A stretch of DNA of 64,000 nt from a bacterium. Its GTDB lineage: Bacteria > Planctomycetota > Planctomycetia > Isosphaerales > Isosphaeraceae. This document shows, one piece after another, positions 8,835-15,420 of the stretch. Within the stretch, counting starts at the first letter, position 1, and each line of letters begins with the position of its first letter. The stretch covers positions 62,001 through 126,000 of the forward strand of contig WGMM01000007.1 of NCBI GenBank assembly GCA_016125085.1. The letters are read 5' to 3'. The translations under genes and the position numbers were made by a program. The notes beneath the pieces are model-generated. The model did not search any database and was not told the DNA's origin. It saw nothing but the letters and a program-made list of their open reading frames with translations.

Positions 8835-9662
8835 ATGCATAAAGTGCCCCTCGTCACATACATCTTATCGACGTTCGCTCTCACGGTCGCGTTCAGTTGT
8901 CGGCCAGCTGAAGAAAAGCGGCCTTCCGCCCCGCGCCCGATCACGCTTCGAGTGGCTGCGGCGAGCGACTTGCAGCCCTGGCTGGGAGTCGCCCTCGAAT
9001 CCTGGGGCAAGTCCCAAACCCCAGCGATCCAGGTCGAAACGATCTATGGATCTTCGCACCAACTTGCGACTCAGATCCGGTCTGGGGCGCCCGTCGACCT
9101 CTTTCTTTCCGCCGATCGTGCCGCAGTCGATTCGCTTGCGGAACAGCACCTGATCGAACCCGACACCGTACGCCCCTACGCAATTGGCCGACTAGCGATC
9201 CTCAGCCGTAAACCACTGTTGATAAAAAATATAAGAGATCTGAAAGAGGCCGAGTTTCGCCATCTGGCCATCGCTTCGCCCGAGACAGCTCCTTACGGCA
9301 AAGCGGCAAAGTCCGCTCTGGTCGCCAGCGGTCTCTGGGATGTACTCGAATCGAAGATCGTGATCACCGCATCCGTTCGACTGGCGTTTCAGAACGTGAG
9401 CGACGGCAATGCCGAGGCCGGTATCGTTTCGCTTGGCCATGCCCGTTCCGCCGCCGCCGGGAATCCTGATCTGGTGGTGTTCGAGATCCCGCAAAATTCC
9501 TATCCGCCGATCGTGCAGTACCTGGGCGTCGTTCGAAGCAAGGGAAATTCCGGCAGCGCGCCCCATGCGGATATCGATCGAACCGTACGTGCACTGGCTG
9601 AGTGGATCACCGGCCAGGAATGCGCCGAATTATTCCGATCTCATGATTTTAGAAAACCTTAA
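8835..9662 (+). CDS. ModA-like molybdate-type substrate-binding lipoprotein
   Basis: A 275-residue extracytoplasmic solute-binding protein of the ModA family. After a lipoprotein-like signal (LTVAFSC then RPAEEKR) the mature part has LRVAAASDLQPWL, matching the ModA start (AAASL...), YGSSHQLATQIRSGAPVDLFLSAD (oxyanion-binding GSS.L..QI..GAP.D.F.SA), AIASPETAPYGKAAK and the C-terminal ADIDRTVRALAEWI. These features fit binding of a tetrahedral oxyanion such as molybdate or tungstate for an ABC importer. No modB or modC permease or ATPase lies next to it, so the rest of the transporter must be elsewhere or the protein has another use. I chose ATG 8835, where the signal sequence begins; the frame opens at 8781. 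Confidence 0.82.
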   Translation: MHKVPLVTYILSTFALTVAFSCRPAEEKRPSAPRPITLRVAAASDLQPWLGVALESWGKSQTPAIQVETIYGSSHQLATQIRSGAPVDLFLSADRAAVDSLAEQHLIEPDTVRPYAIGRLAILSRKPLLIKNIRDLKEAEFRHLAIASPETAPYGKAAKSALVASGLWDVLESKIVITASVRLAFQNVSDGNAEAGIVSLGHARSAAAGNPDLVVFEIPQNSYPPIVQYLGVVRSKGNSGSAPHADIDRTVRALAEWITGQECAELFRSHDFRKP

Positions 9663-9673
9663 ATGAATCCCCA

Positions 9674-10588
9674 TCAGGGAAACGTCGTGGTTGGCACAAT
9701 ATCGACGGGATTGCCTCCAGGAACGTAAGTCGTCGGCGGGCCGGGGGGATTGAGCGGAGTATTGCCGCGTCCGAAGGGACCAAGGGTGTCCAGATCACCC
9801 ATGTAACCGAATGTCGGCTGGAAAGGTGGTGCCGGCACGAACACGCCAGGGATGGACGACGAATTGGTTCCCAGAATTCTGCCGTCGTAGACCGAAATCA
9901 CATAACCTGCCCCATAAACAGGGTTTCCCGTGCCTGGTGCATGCACGCTATCAAGCCTGCCGATAATTGCGAACTGCTGCGAGAAGCCCGTCGAAATATC
10001 CGTGAGTAACACGAGCTGATTGCCGTACGCATCGGTGACCGTCGTCATCTGAACCCGGTTCTGGAGCGCAAGCTCGTACGGAATCGTCAGTGGACCGGAT
10101 GAGAGCAGATAGCGTGAGCCGACCGTGCCGTTCCAGGGCAACGAGCCGCCTTGCCAATCGGGCCATAAGTTTATGCTGTTCTGAAACATCAGCACACCAT
10201 AAGCCGGACCGAGGCTGAGCGGCCCAAGCAGCGATGCAGGCGATGAAACGACCGAGGGCCGATGCCTGGGCAAAACGCTGGCCCGCATTTGCCGCGCCAT
10301 CCTGGCTGATAGCGCCCGTGGCGCCCCTTGCGCATAAACGCCATGAATGTCGTTTTTCGACAGGATCGCCTTGCCCGGATTTTCCTTCCGCGCTTTCTTC
10401 ATCAGCTCGCTGAATTTCTTCGCGGCTGTGCGCTTTTCGTCGCTGATTCTGCTTCTGTACGAAAGTCGATCCCAGGGAACGCCTTGCGCCGATGATTCCA
10501 CCGAACCGAAACCGAAACTCAACACAAGCAGGCCCAGAGCGTGTCGAATCGCCCTGCGTCGATGGACCGGAATCCACGTGACACTCAT
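9674..10588 (-). CDS. Secreted hypothetical protein
   Basis: A 304-residue protein with an N-terminal signal peptide (RRRAIRHALGLLVLSFGFG, probable cleavage after SSAQG). The mature part starts with a charged helical segment (EKRTAAKKFSELMKKARKEN), followed by a Gly/Pro/Asn-rich portion with no motif I recognise (SINLWPDWQGG, YGAGYVISVYDGRILGTNSS) and a Pro-rich end. It is convergent with the ModA-like gene, 11 bases apart. About 150 bases upstream lies a copy of the TGCCAATTCGGCA palindrome shared with the heat-shock region, which hints at shared control. Function unknown. Confidence 0.7.
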   Translation of the reverse strand: MSVTWIPVHRRRAIRHALGLLVLSFGFGSVESSAQGVPWDRLSYRSRISDEKRTAAKKFSELMKKARKENPGKAILSKNDIHGVYAQGAPRALSARMARQMRASVLPRHRPSVVSSPASLLGPLSLGPAYGVLMFQNSINLWPDWQGGSLPWNGTVGSRYLLSSGPLTIPYELALQNRVQMTTVTDAYGNQLVLLTDISTGFSQQFAIIGRLDSVHAPGTGNPVYGAGYVISVYDGRILGTNSSSIPGVFVPAPPFQPTFGYMGDLDTLGPFGRGNTPLNPPGPPTTYVPGGNPVDIVPTTTFP

Positions 10589-10736
10589 TGCCTGGCTCCG
10601 AATCGATCGGGATCAGACGACCGTTGGGCTTGAAACAGCCACCACGAGAATGAACATCGCCCGATCATTTCACTATCGCCATCTCTTGATCACGAATCAA
10701 GTCTCTCAGCCGAGACCTCCGCAAGCGTCGCCCGTT

Positions 10737-10753
10737 TCTGCCAATTCGGCAGA
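10737..10753. promoter_or_regulatory. TGCC-AATT-GGCA palindrome, copy 1
   Basis: TCTGCC-AATTC-GGCAGA: 6-bp perfect arms. It lies between the heat-shock operon and the secreted hypothetical gene, about 150 bases upstream of the latter's start. Confidence 0.5.
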
Positions 10754-10770
10754 CATTGTGACTTGCGAAG

Positions 10771-10797
10771 AAAAAGGAGGCTCGTTGCCGAGCCTCC
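10771..10797 (-). terminator. Rho-independent terminator of the Hsp20 operon
   Basis: On the minus strand the stem GGAGGCTCG / CGAGCCTCC (9 bp, 4-base loop) is followed immediately by TTTTTCTT. It lies 29 bases after the stop of the downstream Hsp20 gene. Confidence 0.9.
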
Positions 10798-10825
10798 TCA
10801 CTTTTGTCAAAGACCCGGAAGGGAT

Positions 10826-11260
10826 TCAGGAAATGACCTTGATCTGCTTCGGCCGTTCCGTCTCGGCCTTGGGCAGATGAAGCTTCACGATGCCGTTCTC
10901 CGTTTTCGCGACGGCTTTATCGGCATCAAGGGCGCAGGCCATTGTCAAACTCCGGCTGAACTTGCCGTTTCGCCTTTCCCGGACGATCCAGGAGCCTTCC
11001 GTTTTCTGTTCCTCGCCTTTCGATTCGCCCGCGACCGTGAGCATGTTGCCATGCACCGTCACGTGTACGTCTTCCGGCCTGATTCCCGGCATGCTCACGT
11101 GAACGTCGTATGCATCGGGCGTTTCGTGGACATCGACAGCCGGCACAAAATGCGTTCCCGCATCGCTTTCCGGCTTCGTCAGACTTTCTGCAAGAAGGTT
11201 CTGAACAGCGTCCCGGAGGCTGACCATCTCGCGAAACGGTTCCCAACGATCGATATGCAT
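10826..11260 (-). CDS. Hsp20-family small heat shock protein
   Basis: A 144-residue small heat shock protein, an ATP-independent holdase that keeps unfolding proteins soluble. The alpha-crystallin domain runs from about residue 38 (FVPAVDVHETPDAYDVHVSMPG, with the P-G pair) to LTMACALDADKAVAKTENGIVKLHLPK, which contains the A-x-x-x-n-G-V/I-L-like signature. The C-terminal I-x-I/V anchor is QIKVIS. The N-terminal arm WEPFREMVSLRDAVQNLL is typical of class A bacterial sHsps. It is the second gene of a two-gene minus-strand operon (76 bases after the other Hsp20) ending in a strong terminator; transcription probably begins at the sigma-54-type promoter at 11837-11854. Confidence 0.93.
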   Translation of the reverse strand: MHIDRWEPFREMVSLRDAVQNLLAESLTKPESDAGTHFVPAVDVHETPDAYDVHVSMPGIRPEDVHVTVHGNMLTVAGESKGEEQKTEGSWIVRERRNGKFSRSLTMACALDADKAVAKTENGIVKLHLPKAETERPKQIKVIS

Positions 11261-11336
11261 CGCACTTTCTCCTGATTTCTCGATTTCGATTCTGTTATGT
11301 GTCTTGCGGTTCGGTCACATACTCCAGGCTCGCGAA

Positions 11337-11759
11337 TCAACCCTGGGTGACGGGGATCGTACGAGGGCGAAGCGCTTCCGACTTCGGGATTTCGAGCCGC
11401 AGCACGCCGTTTTCGAGCTTGGCGGCAATTTCGCTGGAGCGAATTTCGTCCGTAATCCGAATGACCCGCTCGAAGCTGCCATAAACACGATCATCGAACT
11501 TCGAATCGGCTTCGTCCGCCGCTTTTCGCTCGTAACGAACCGTCAGTCGGTCCTGATAATATTCGATACCGATCGCATCGGCAGATACTCCGGGAACGTC
11601 TGCCATGACGATCCAGGCCGCTTCTGTTTCCCGAATCCGAACGGGAATGGAGTGTGACTTTCGCTCGGCTTTTACTTCCGCTGGGTTGGTTCGAGAACTC
11701 ACCCGGTGCGCTGGCTCAGCAACGACCGGGAACACCGACCATGTACGATAAACTGCCAT
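11337..11759 (-). CDS. Hsp20-family small heat shock protein (promoter-proximal)
   Basis: A 140-residue alpha-crystallin-domain protein: IRETEAAWIVMADVPGVSADAIG, then YQDRLTVRYERK, then VIRITDEIRSSEIAAKLENGVLRLEIPK, which carries the A-x-x-ENGVL signature. The C-terminal RTIPVTQG gives the I-x-V motif used in oligomer assembly. The sequence differs strongly from the adjacent Hsp20, so the pair is not a recent duplication and could form hetero-oligomers, as IbpA/IbpB do. The ATG at 11759 has GGAG about 8-11 bases upstream; the longer frame to 11867 would run through the promoter palindrome and is rejected. The leader from the predicted sigma-54 start is about 70 bases. Confidence 0.92.
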   Translation of the reverse strand: MAVYRTWSVFPVVAEPAHRVSSRTNPAEVKAERKSHSIPVRIRETEAAWIVMADVPGVSADAIGIEYYQDRLTVRYERKAADEADSKFDDRVYGSFERVIRITDEIRSSEIAAKLENGVLRLEIPKSEALRPRTIPVTQG

Positions 11760-11836
11760 CGCTGATTCTCCGTTTCGTCCGGCTGCCGATTTTGGCTGGC
11801 AGCTTGTTATCATGTGAACCGAACGGCTTAACGCTA

Positions 11837-11854
11837 ATGCAAGAGGCATGCCAA
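11837..11854 (-). promoter_or_regulatory. Predicted sigma-54 (-24/-12) promoter of the Hsp20 operon
   Basis: Read on the minus strand: TTGGCAT-GCCTC-TTGCAT. It has the GG and GC pairs exactly 10 bases apart required by RpoN holoenzyme and differs from TGGCAC-N5-TTGCA only at the last base of the -24 box. The predicted start is near 11828, about 70 bases before the ATG at 11759. Confidence 0.65.
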
Positions 11855-11862
11855 TTTGGCAT
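11848..11862. promoter_or_regulatory. TGCCAATTTGGCA palindrome, copy 2 (overlaps -24 box)
   Basis: ATGCCAA-T-TTGGCAT, a perfect palindrome with 7-bp arms, overlapping the -24 element of the sigma-54-type promoter. Confidence 0.6.
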
Positions 11863-11958
11863 TCCACCTTCCTTTACTCACCTTAATATTTTGGAAGCAA
11901 GCAACTTACACATCATCACAAGAATTCATGCTCGCAGTTCGGGGCGACCCAGCAGGAA

Positions 11959-11971
11959 TGCCAATTTGGCA
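11959..11971. promoter_or_regulatory. TGCCAATTTGGCA palindrome, copy 3 (candidate enhancer)
   Basis: TGCCAA-T-TTGGCA, perfect, identical in its 13-base core to copy 2. Its centre is about 137 bases upstream of the predicted transcription start, a normal place for an enhancer-binding-protein site. Confidence 0.6.
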
Positions 11972-12002
11972 CCCAAAGAGGTTTTCGCTCCGAAATTCCG
12001 TA

Positions 12003-12017
12003 CTGTCAATTCGGCAG
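12003..12017. promoter_or_regulatory. TGTCAATTCGGCA palindrome, copy 4 (candidate enhancer)
   Basis: CTGTC-AATTC-GGCAG, one mismatch in the arms, centred about 45 bases beyond copy 3 and about 180 bases upstream of the predicted start. It abuts the end of the DUF1501 gene. Confidence 0.5.
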
Positions 12018-12018
12018 A

Positions 12019-13509
12019 TCAGCTCAAAAGTTCATTGATCGGATCGCCGTAATAGACGGCATGAGGGCGGTCCTGGCTATCGAACCAGGCGAGCGTCTGG
12101 GGTATTCCGAGGCTGTGATAGATCGTGGCCGCGAATTGTTCCGGGCCCACGGGGCGGCTTGCGGGCGCACCGCCGACGGCGTCCGAAGAACCGACCACAC
12201 GGCCACCGGCGACACCACCACCGGCCAGAAGAACCGATTGCACACGCCCCCAGTGATCGCGACCGGGCAGGTCGTAATGTTCTCTCAGGTGCGAGATTTT
12301 GGGCGTTCGCCCGAATTCGCCGGCCATGACGATCAGGGTCGAGTCGAGTTCGCCCGACGCGGCCAGGTCGGAGATCAGGGCGGAGACGGCCTGATCCATC
12401 GGGGGAAGCAAATTGTTCTTCAGATGCGGGAAGGCGTTGCCGTGGGTGTCCCAGGTTTCGTTGTTCCCAAGGTTGACCTGAACCAGGGGCACGCCCGCGC
12501 CGACCATGCGGCGTGCGACGAGACAGCTCCAGCCGAAGCTGTGTCGACCGTAGCGATCGAGAGCTTTCGGATCAGAATCACGCAAGTCGAACGCTCGACG
12601 GATTTTCGGATCCGTCAGCAGGGCCACGGCACCGCTGCGCTGCTGGTCGAGACTGGCGACGGACGAGGCCCAGCCGTCGAGTTCGGCCCGTTGCCGGTCG
12701 AAGTCGGAAAGCATGCCGATGCGGCGATCCAGCCTGCCTGCGGAGATTTCGGCGGGAAGGCTCAGCGAAAGAGGCTCGAAGGCTCGCTGTTCGGACTTTT
12801 GCGCCTTGTTCTGGTGATCGAACCCGAATTGGGGATAGGCCCCGTAGCTGCCAGGGTCGAAGGGCGAAAGCTCGAGGAACCAGGGATCGTGCCGGGTGCC
12901 CATGCGGCCGCCGAATTGGCCGGGGATAATCCGGCCGGTGCGGTGAACGAGTTTTTCCGGGAGGACGACGGCAGGCGGAAGATTGTTGCGGGAGCGGACG
13001 ACCGCGCCGACGAGCGAAGCGATCGACGGTTCGTCGGTAGCTGACGGTTGATTGGGATTGAACCCGGCCGGCATGACCGACCGGCCTGTCAGCATGACGT
13101 GATGGCCGAAGGAATGGTCATTCGTGCCATGGGTCAGCGAGCGGACCATCGACCACTTGTCGCTGATTTCGGCAAGGCGGGGCAGGTGTTCGGTGATGCG
13201 GATTCCGCCGCCGAAACGTGTCGGAATCGAGCCGAATTCGCCGCGAATGCCTTCCGAGGCGTCGGGCTTCGGGTCGAACGACTCGTGCTGAGCGAGGCCG
13301 CCTGACAGGAAAATGAAAATGACGCGGCGTTTCGGGTCGATCGGCCCGCGCTGCCAGTCGTCGGCCGCAGCCTGAAGCGAGGGCAGGTGTTCCGTGCCGA
13401 GCCCAAGCAGGCCGACCGCGCCGATCTGTACGAAACCGCGACGGGAGACGCCTCGAGGATGCGAGATCCGGCCAGAATCAGGATGACTTAAGTTATGAAA
13501 AGGCAGCAT
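12019..13509 (-). CDS. DUF1501 protein with Tat signal
   Basis: A 496-residue DUF1501 protein, a sulfatase/alkaline-phosphatase-fold family abundant in planctomycetes and of unproven activity. The twin-arginine signal is SRRGFVQIGAVGLLGLG (from about residue 23). Family landmarks are FIFLSGGLAQHESFDPKPDA, HLPRLAEISDKWSMVRSLTH, the central LVQVNLGNNETWDTHGN, and LIVMAGEFGRTPKI followed by GRDHWGRVQSVLLAGGGV; the D-x-H and G-R-D-H residues correspond to the metal-binding positions of the fold. The export signal places it in the periplasm, folded with cofactor before transport. Such genes often sit beside a DUF1549/DUF1553 gene; here there is none, only the KptA gene 313 bases upstream. Confidence 0.9.
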   Translation of the reverse strand: MLPFHNLSHPDSGRISHPRGVSRRGFVQIGAVGLLGLGTEHLPSLQAAADDWQRGPIDPKRRVIFIFLSGGLAQHESFDPKPDASEGIRGEFGSIPTRFGGGIRITEHLPRLAEISDKWSMVRSLTHGTNDHSFGHHVMLTGRSVMPAGFNPNQPSATDEPSIASLVGAVVRSRNNLPPAVVLPEKLVHRTGRIIPGQFGGRMGTRHDPWFLELSPFDPGSYGAYPQFGFDHQNKAQKSEQRAFEPLSLSLPAEISAGRLDRRIGMLSDFDRQRAELDGWASSVASLDQQRSGAVALLTDPKIRRAFDLRDSDPKALDRYGRHSFGWSCLVARRMVGAGVPLVQVNLGNNETWDTHGNAFPHLKNNLLPPMDQAVSALISDLAASGELDSTLIVMAGEFGRTPKISHLREHYDLPGRDHWGRVQSVLLAGGGVAGGRVVGSSDAVGGAPASRPVGPEQFAATIYHSLGIPQTLAWFDSQDRPHAVYYGDPINELLS

Positions 13510-13822
13510 GGCAACGCAGTTCCGTGACGAATCGATCGCTCAGTGCGGGGAGGACCTGAGAATCGAAAGGGACGTCGGCCAGGGCGTGCGAAAGTCGACG
13601 AGAGAGGAACCTTCGCGAGACGCCACAAGAGAGGATTCTGAATTCAATATACACGTTCCGGATTTGTCGAACAATCCGAACGGCGCCGAGTCGTGCGACG
13701 AAACGCGAGAAATCGACAGGAATGCATATCCGGATGCAGGCCCGGCACAACCGTGAATAAGGACCGGAACCTTACCTTGAGGGTGCGGACAAATGGCGTG
13801 TCGGTCCCGTTACTTTCACGGC
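13510..13822. other. Non-coding interval upstream of the DUF1501 gene
   Basis: 313 bases between the KptA and DUF1501 genes, both on the minus strand. Short overlapping frames on both strands have no conserved character. I see no clear terminator, promoter or RNA. Confidence 0.5.
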
Positions 13823-14368
13823 CTATTCAGGGAATTCGATAAATTCCGCCGGGACTCGCGAGGTCAGCCATACGCCGTTTGCCGAGAGAAAAAAGAGATG
13901 ACCTTGCCGACACATTTCTCCGGACCTGATCGTGAGCACGACGGGTTTGCCGTGTCGCTGGCCCACGCGAGTCGCCGTCGCCTCATCGAGCGAAAGATGG
14001 ACATGCTGTCGATCGCCCGAATGAAGTCCGGTCGCCCGGATCGAGGCGGTCGATCGGGTCGCCGTGCCGTGATACAACAATTCCGGGGGACGAGCCGGCG
14101 GTAAATCCAGCTCGATTTCGATCGAATGGCCCTGGCTTGCCCGAATCCGAGTTCCGTCGTCGTTGAAGGCGAAACGTTTCTTGTCGTTTTCGGCGACGAT
14201 TCGCTCCAGAATCGGCAAAGTGAGAGCTTTGCCATGGTCGTTGGCCCGAGCGATCAATTCTTCGACGTCGGCCCAGCCGTTCGTGTCCAGCGAAAGGCCG
14301 ATGCGATCCGGGTCATGTCGCAGTATCAACGACAGGAACTTGCTCAATTTCATCAAGTCGTTCGACAT
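13823..14368 (-). CDS. kptA: RNA 2'-phosphotransferase (Tpt1/KptA family)
   Basis: A 181-residue KptA/Tpt1 homologue, about the length of the E. coli protein. This enzyme moves an internal RNA 2'-phosphate onto NAD+, giving ADP-ribose 1'',2''-cyclic phosphate. Landmarks: LSKFLSLILRHDPDRIGL (Arg-His of the first core), RIRASQGHSIEI (the invariant QGHS), LYHGTA, the histidine-rich DRQHVHLS, and FFLSANGVWLTSRVPAEFI. The core Arg and His positions used for RNA and NAD+ contact look intact. The ATG at 14368 is preferred over 14383 because GGGAG lies 9-13 bases upstream. No tRNA ligase or splicing endonuclease gene is visible nearby, so the natural substrate is unclear, as for most bacterial members. 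Confidence 0.92.
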   Translation of the reverse strand: MSNDLMKLSKFLSLILRHDPDRIGLSLDTNGWADVEELIARANDHGKALTLPILERIVAENDKKRFAFNDDGTRIRASQGHSIEIELDLPPARPPELLYHGTATRSTASIRATGLHSGDRQHVHLSLDEATATRVGQRHGKPVVLTIRSGEMCRQGHLFFLSANGVWLTSRVPAEFIEFPE

Positions 14369-14486
14369 GGAGTGGTCTCCCATCCTTGCTTCGAATGCCT
14401 CGCGCGCCTGACGGCCAGGCCTGAAAAATTGCGGCCTGCGGAGACGGCTGAGACCGCGATAAGACGTTTGACTTCACCTTTTCGTA

Positions 14487-15230
14487 TCATTCGTACTGTT
14501 GCCCGCATTCCATAAAATCCGCGAAGAATGCCCAGGGAATATCTGCCGGAACTTCGAGCTGCGGGCTTTCGACATCCTCCGGATTCGCGAGAACGTGATT
14601 TCCGAATGGATCCATCGCAAGGCAGGGGCCCGGTACGAAGGATCGCCCGGTGTCATCGCCCGGTTCCCATCCGCCGACCGACCCCGCGGCGGCGCATTCG
14701 AGATAGCTTGCCGGATCGAAATTGTACCAGCGATTTCCTCGGGGCGAATCGATACCGCCGTATCGATATTCATTACGGAGATCGCCGTTTTCGTCCATTT
14801 CACGCAGATCGACGATCTGGGCAATGACGAGCGATTCCCATGTCTTGAAATCGAAAGACCGGGCTTCATCCGGTTCTTCGAATTCCCGCCATTTCGTCTG
14901 GAATGGAAGAGGCTCGGCAGAGAATGCCCCCGAAAGCAGTCCGAGAAATTCATCGACCGTCAGCGTAGGCTTGTCCGCAAATGCCCGTGACTGTCCAAGA
15001 ATCGCAAGCAAGTAGTTCTCGAGCGAACGCTCACCGTCTGGATTCCCGGATGCTTCACCATGAAGCCCATGCGTGGCCTGCTGTGATGGATGGGCTTGTC
15101 TGCTGGCGTCACGACCGGAGCGGGCGATTTCGCAGATCGCCAGGTACAGTTCATGGTTGGTTCGAGGTGTCATCGCTATGATTTCGGAACGACGATCGAG
15201 CCGGGATTCCGTACGGGAATTCGCATTCAT
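14487..15230 (-). CDS. Hypothetical acidic protein
   Basis: A 247-residue protein without signal peptide or membrane segment. It has an amphipathic region (LENYLLAILGQSRAFADKPT), then TVDEFLGLLSGAF, and an aromatic/acidic C-terminal half with a YRYGGIDSPRGNRWYNFDP stretch and the end WAFFADFMECGQQYE. The last part (FDPASYLECAA, then LAMDPFGNHVLANPED) resembles the look of small cytosolic scaffold or immunity-type proteins, but I do not recognise a family. It lies about 120 bases upstream of the KptA gene on the same strand. Start uncertain: an ATG at 15173 would also give a clean N-terminus (MTPRTNHELYLAICEIA). Confidence 0.6.
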   Translation of the reverse strand: MNANSRTESRLDRRSEIIAMTPRTNHELYLAICEIARSGRDASRQAHPSQQATHGLHGEASGNPDGERSLENYLLAILGQSRAFADKPTLTVDEFLGLLSGAFSAEPLPFQTKWREFEEPDEARSFDFKTWESLVIAQIVDLREMDENGDLRNEYRYGGIDSPRGNRWYNFDPASYLECAAAGSVGGWEPGDDTGRSFVPGPCLAMDPFGNHVLANPEDVESPQLEVPADIPWAFFADFMECGQQYE

Positions 15231-15420
15231 CAGGATCGATTCATCCCATAACCGTTACTCGAACTGACCAGGACGAGCAACGAATTTCTCCGGACGAACC
15301 GTCTGGACATTCGGCGGAATTTCGTATTGATTAGCGCCACGAGTCTTCAACAATAGGTTTCATGTCACGCGAACGGCCCAATGGACGATCGCCAACATAT
15401 CTCCGGAAGGTCGAATCCTC

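Noticed and set aside
11955..11980. A second sigma-54 promoter at palindrome copy 3
   Set aside because: On neither strand does a GC pair occur at the required 10-base distance from the GG of the palindrome, so only copy 2 can be part of a -24/-12 promoter.
11654..12052. Plus-strand 132-codon frame across the Hsp20 promoter region
   Set aside because: It overlaps an Hsp20 gene, the promoter and the palindromes, and has no recognisable character.
13493..13750. Small minus-strand gene (85 codons) between the DUF1501 and KptA genes
   Set aside because: It overlaps the start of the DUF1501 gene, is rich in Arg/Cys/Val without motif and has no ribosome-binding site.
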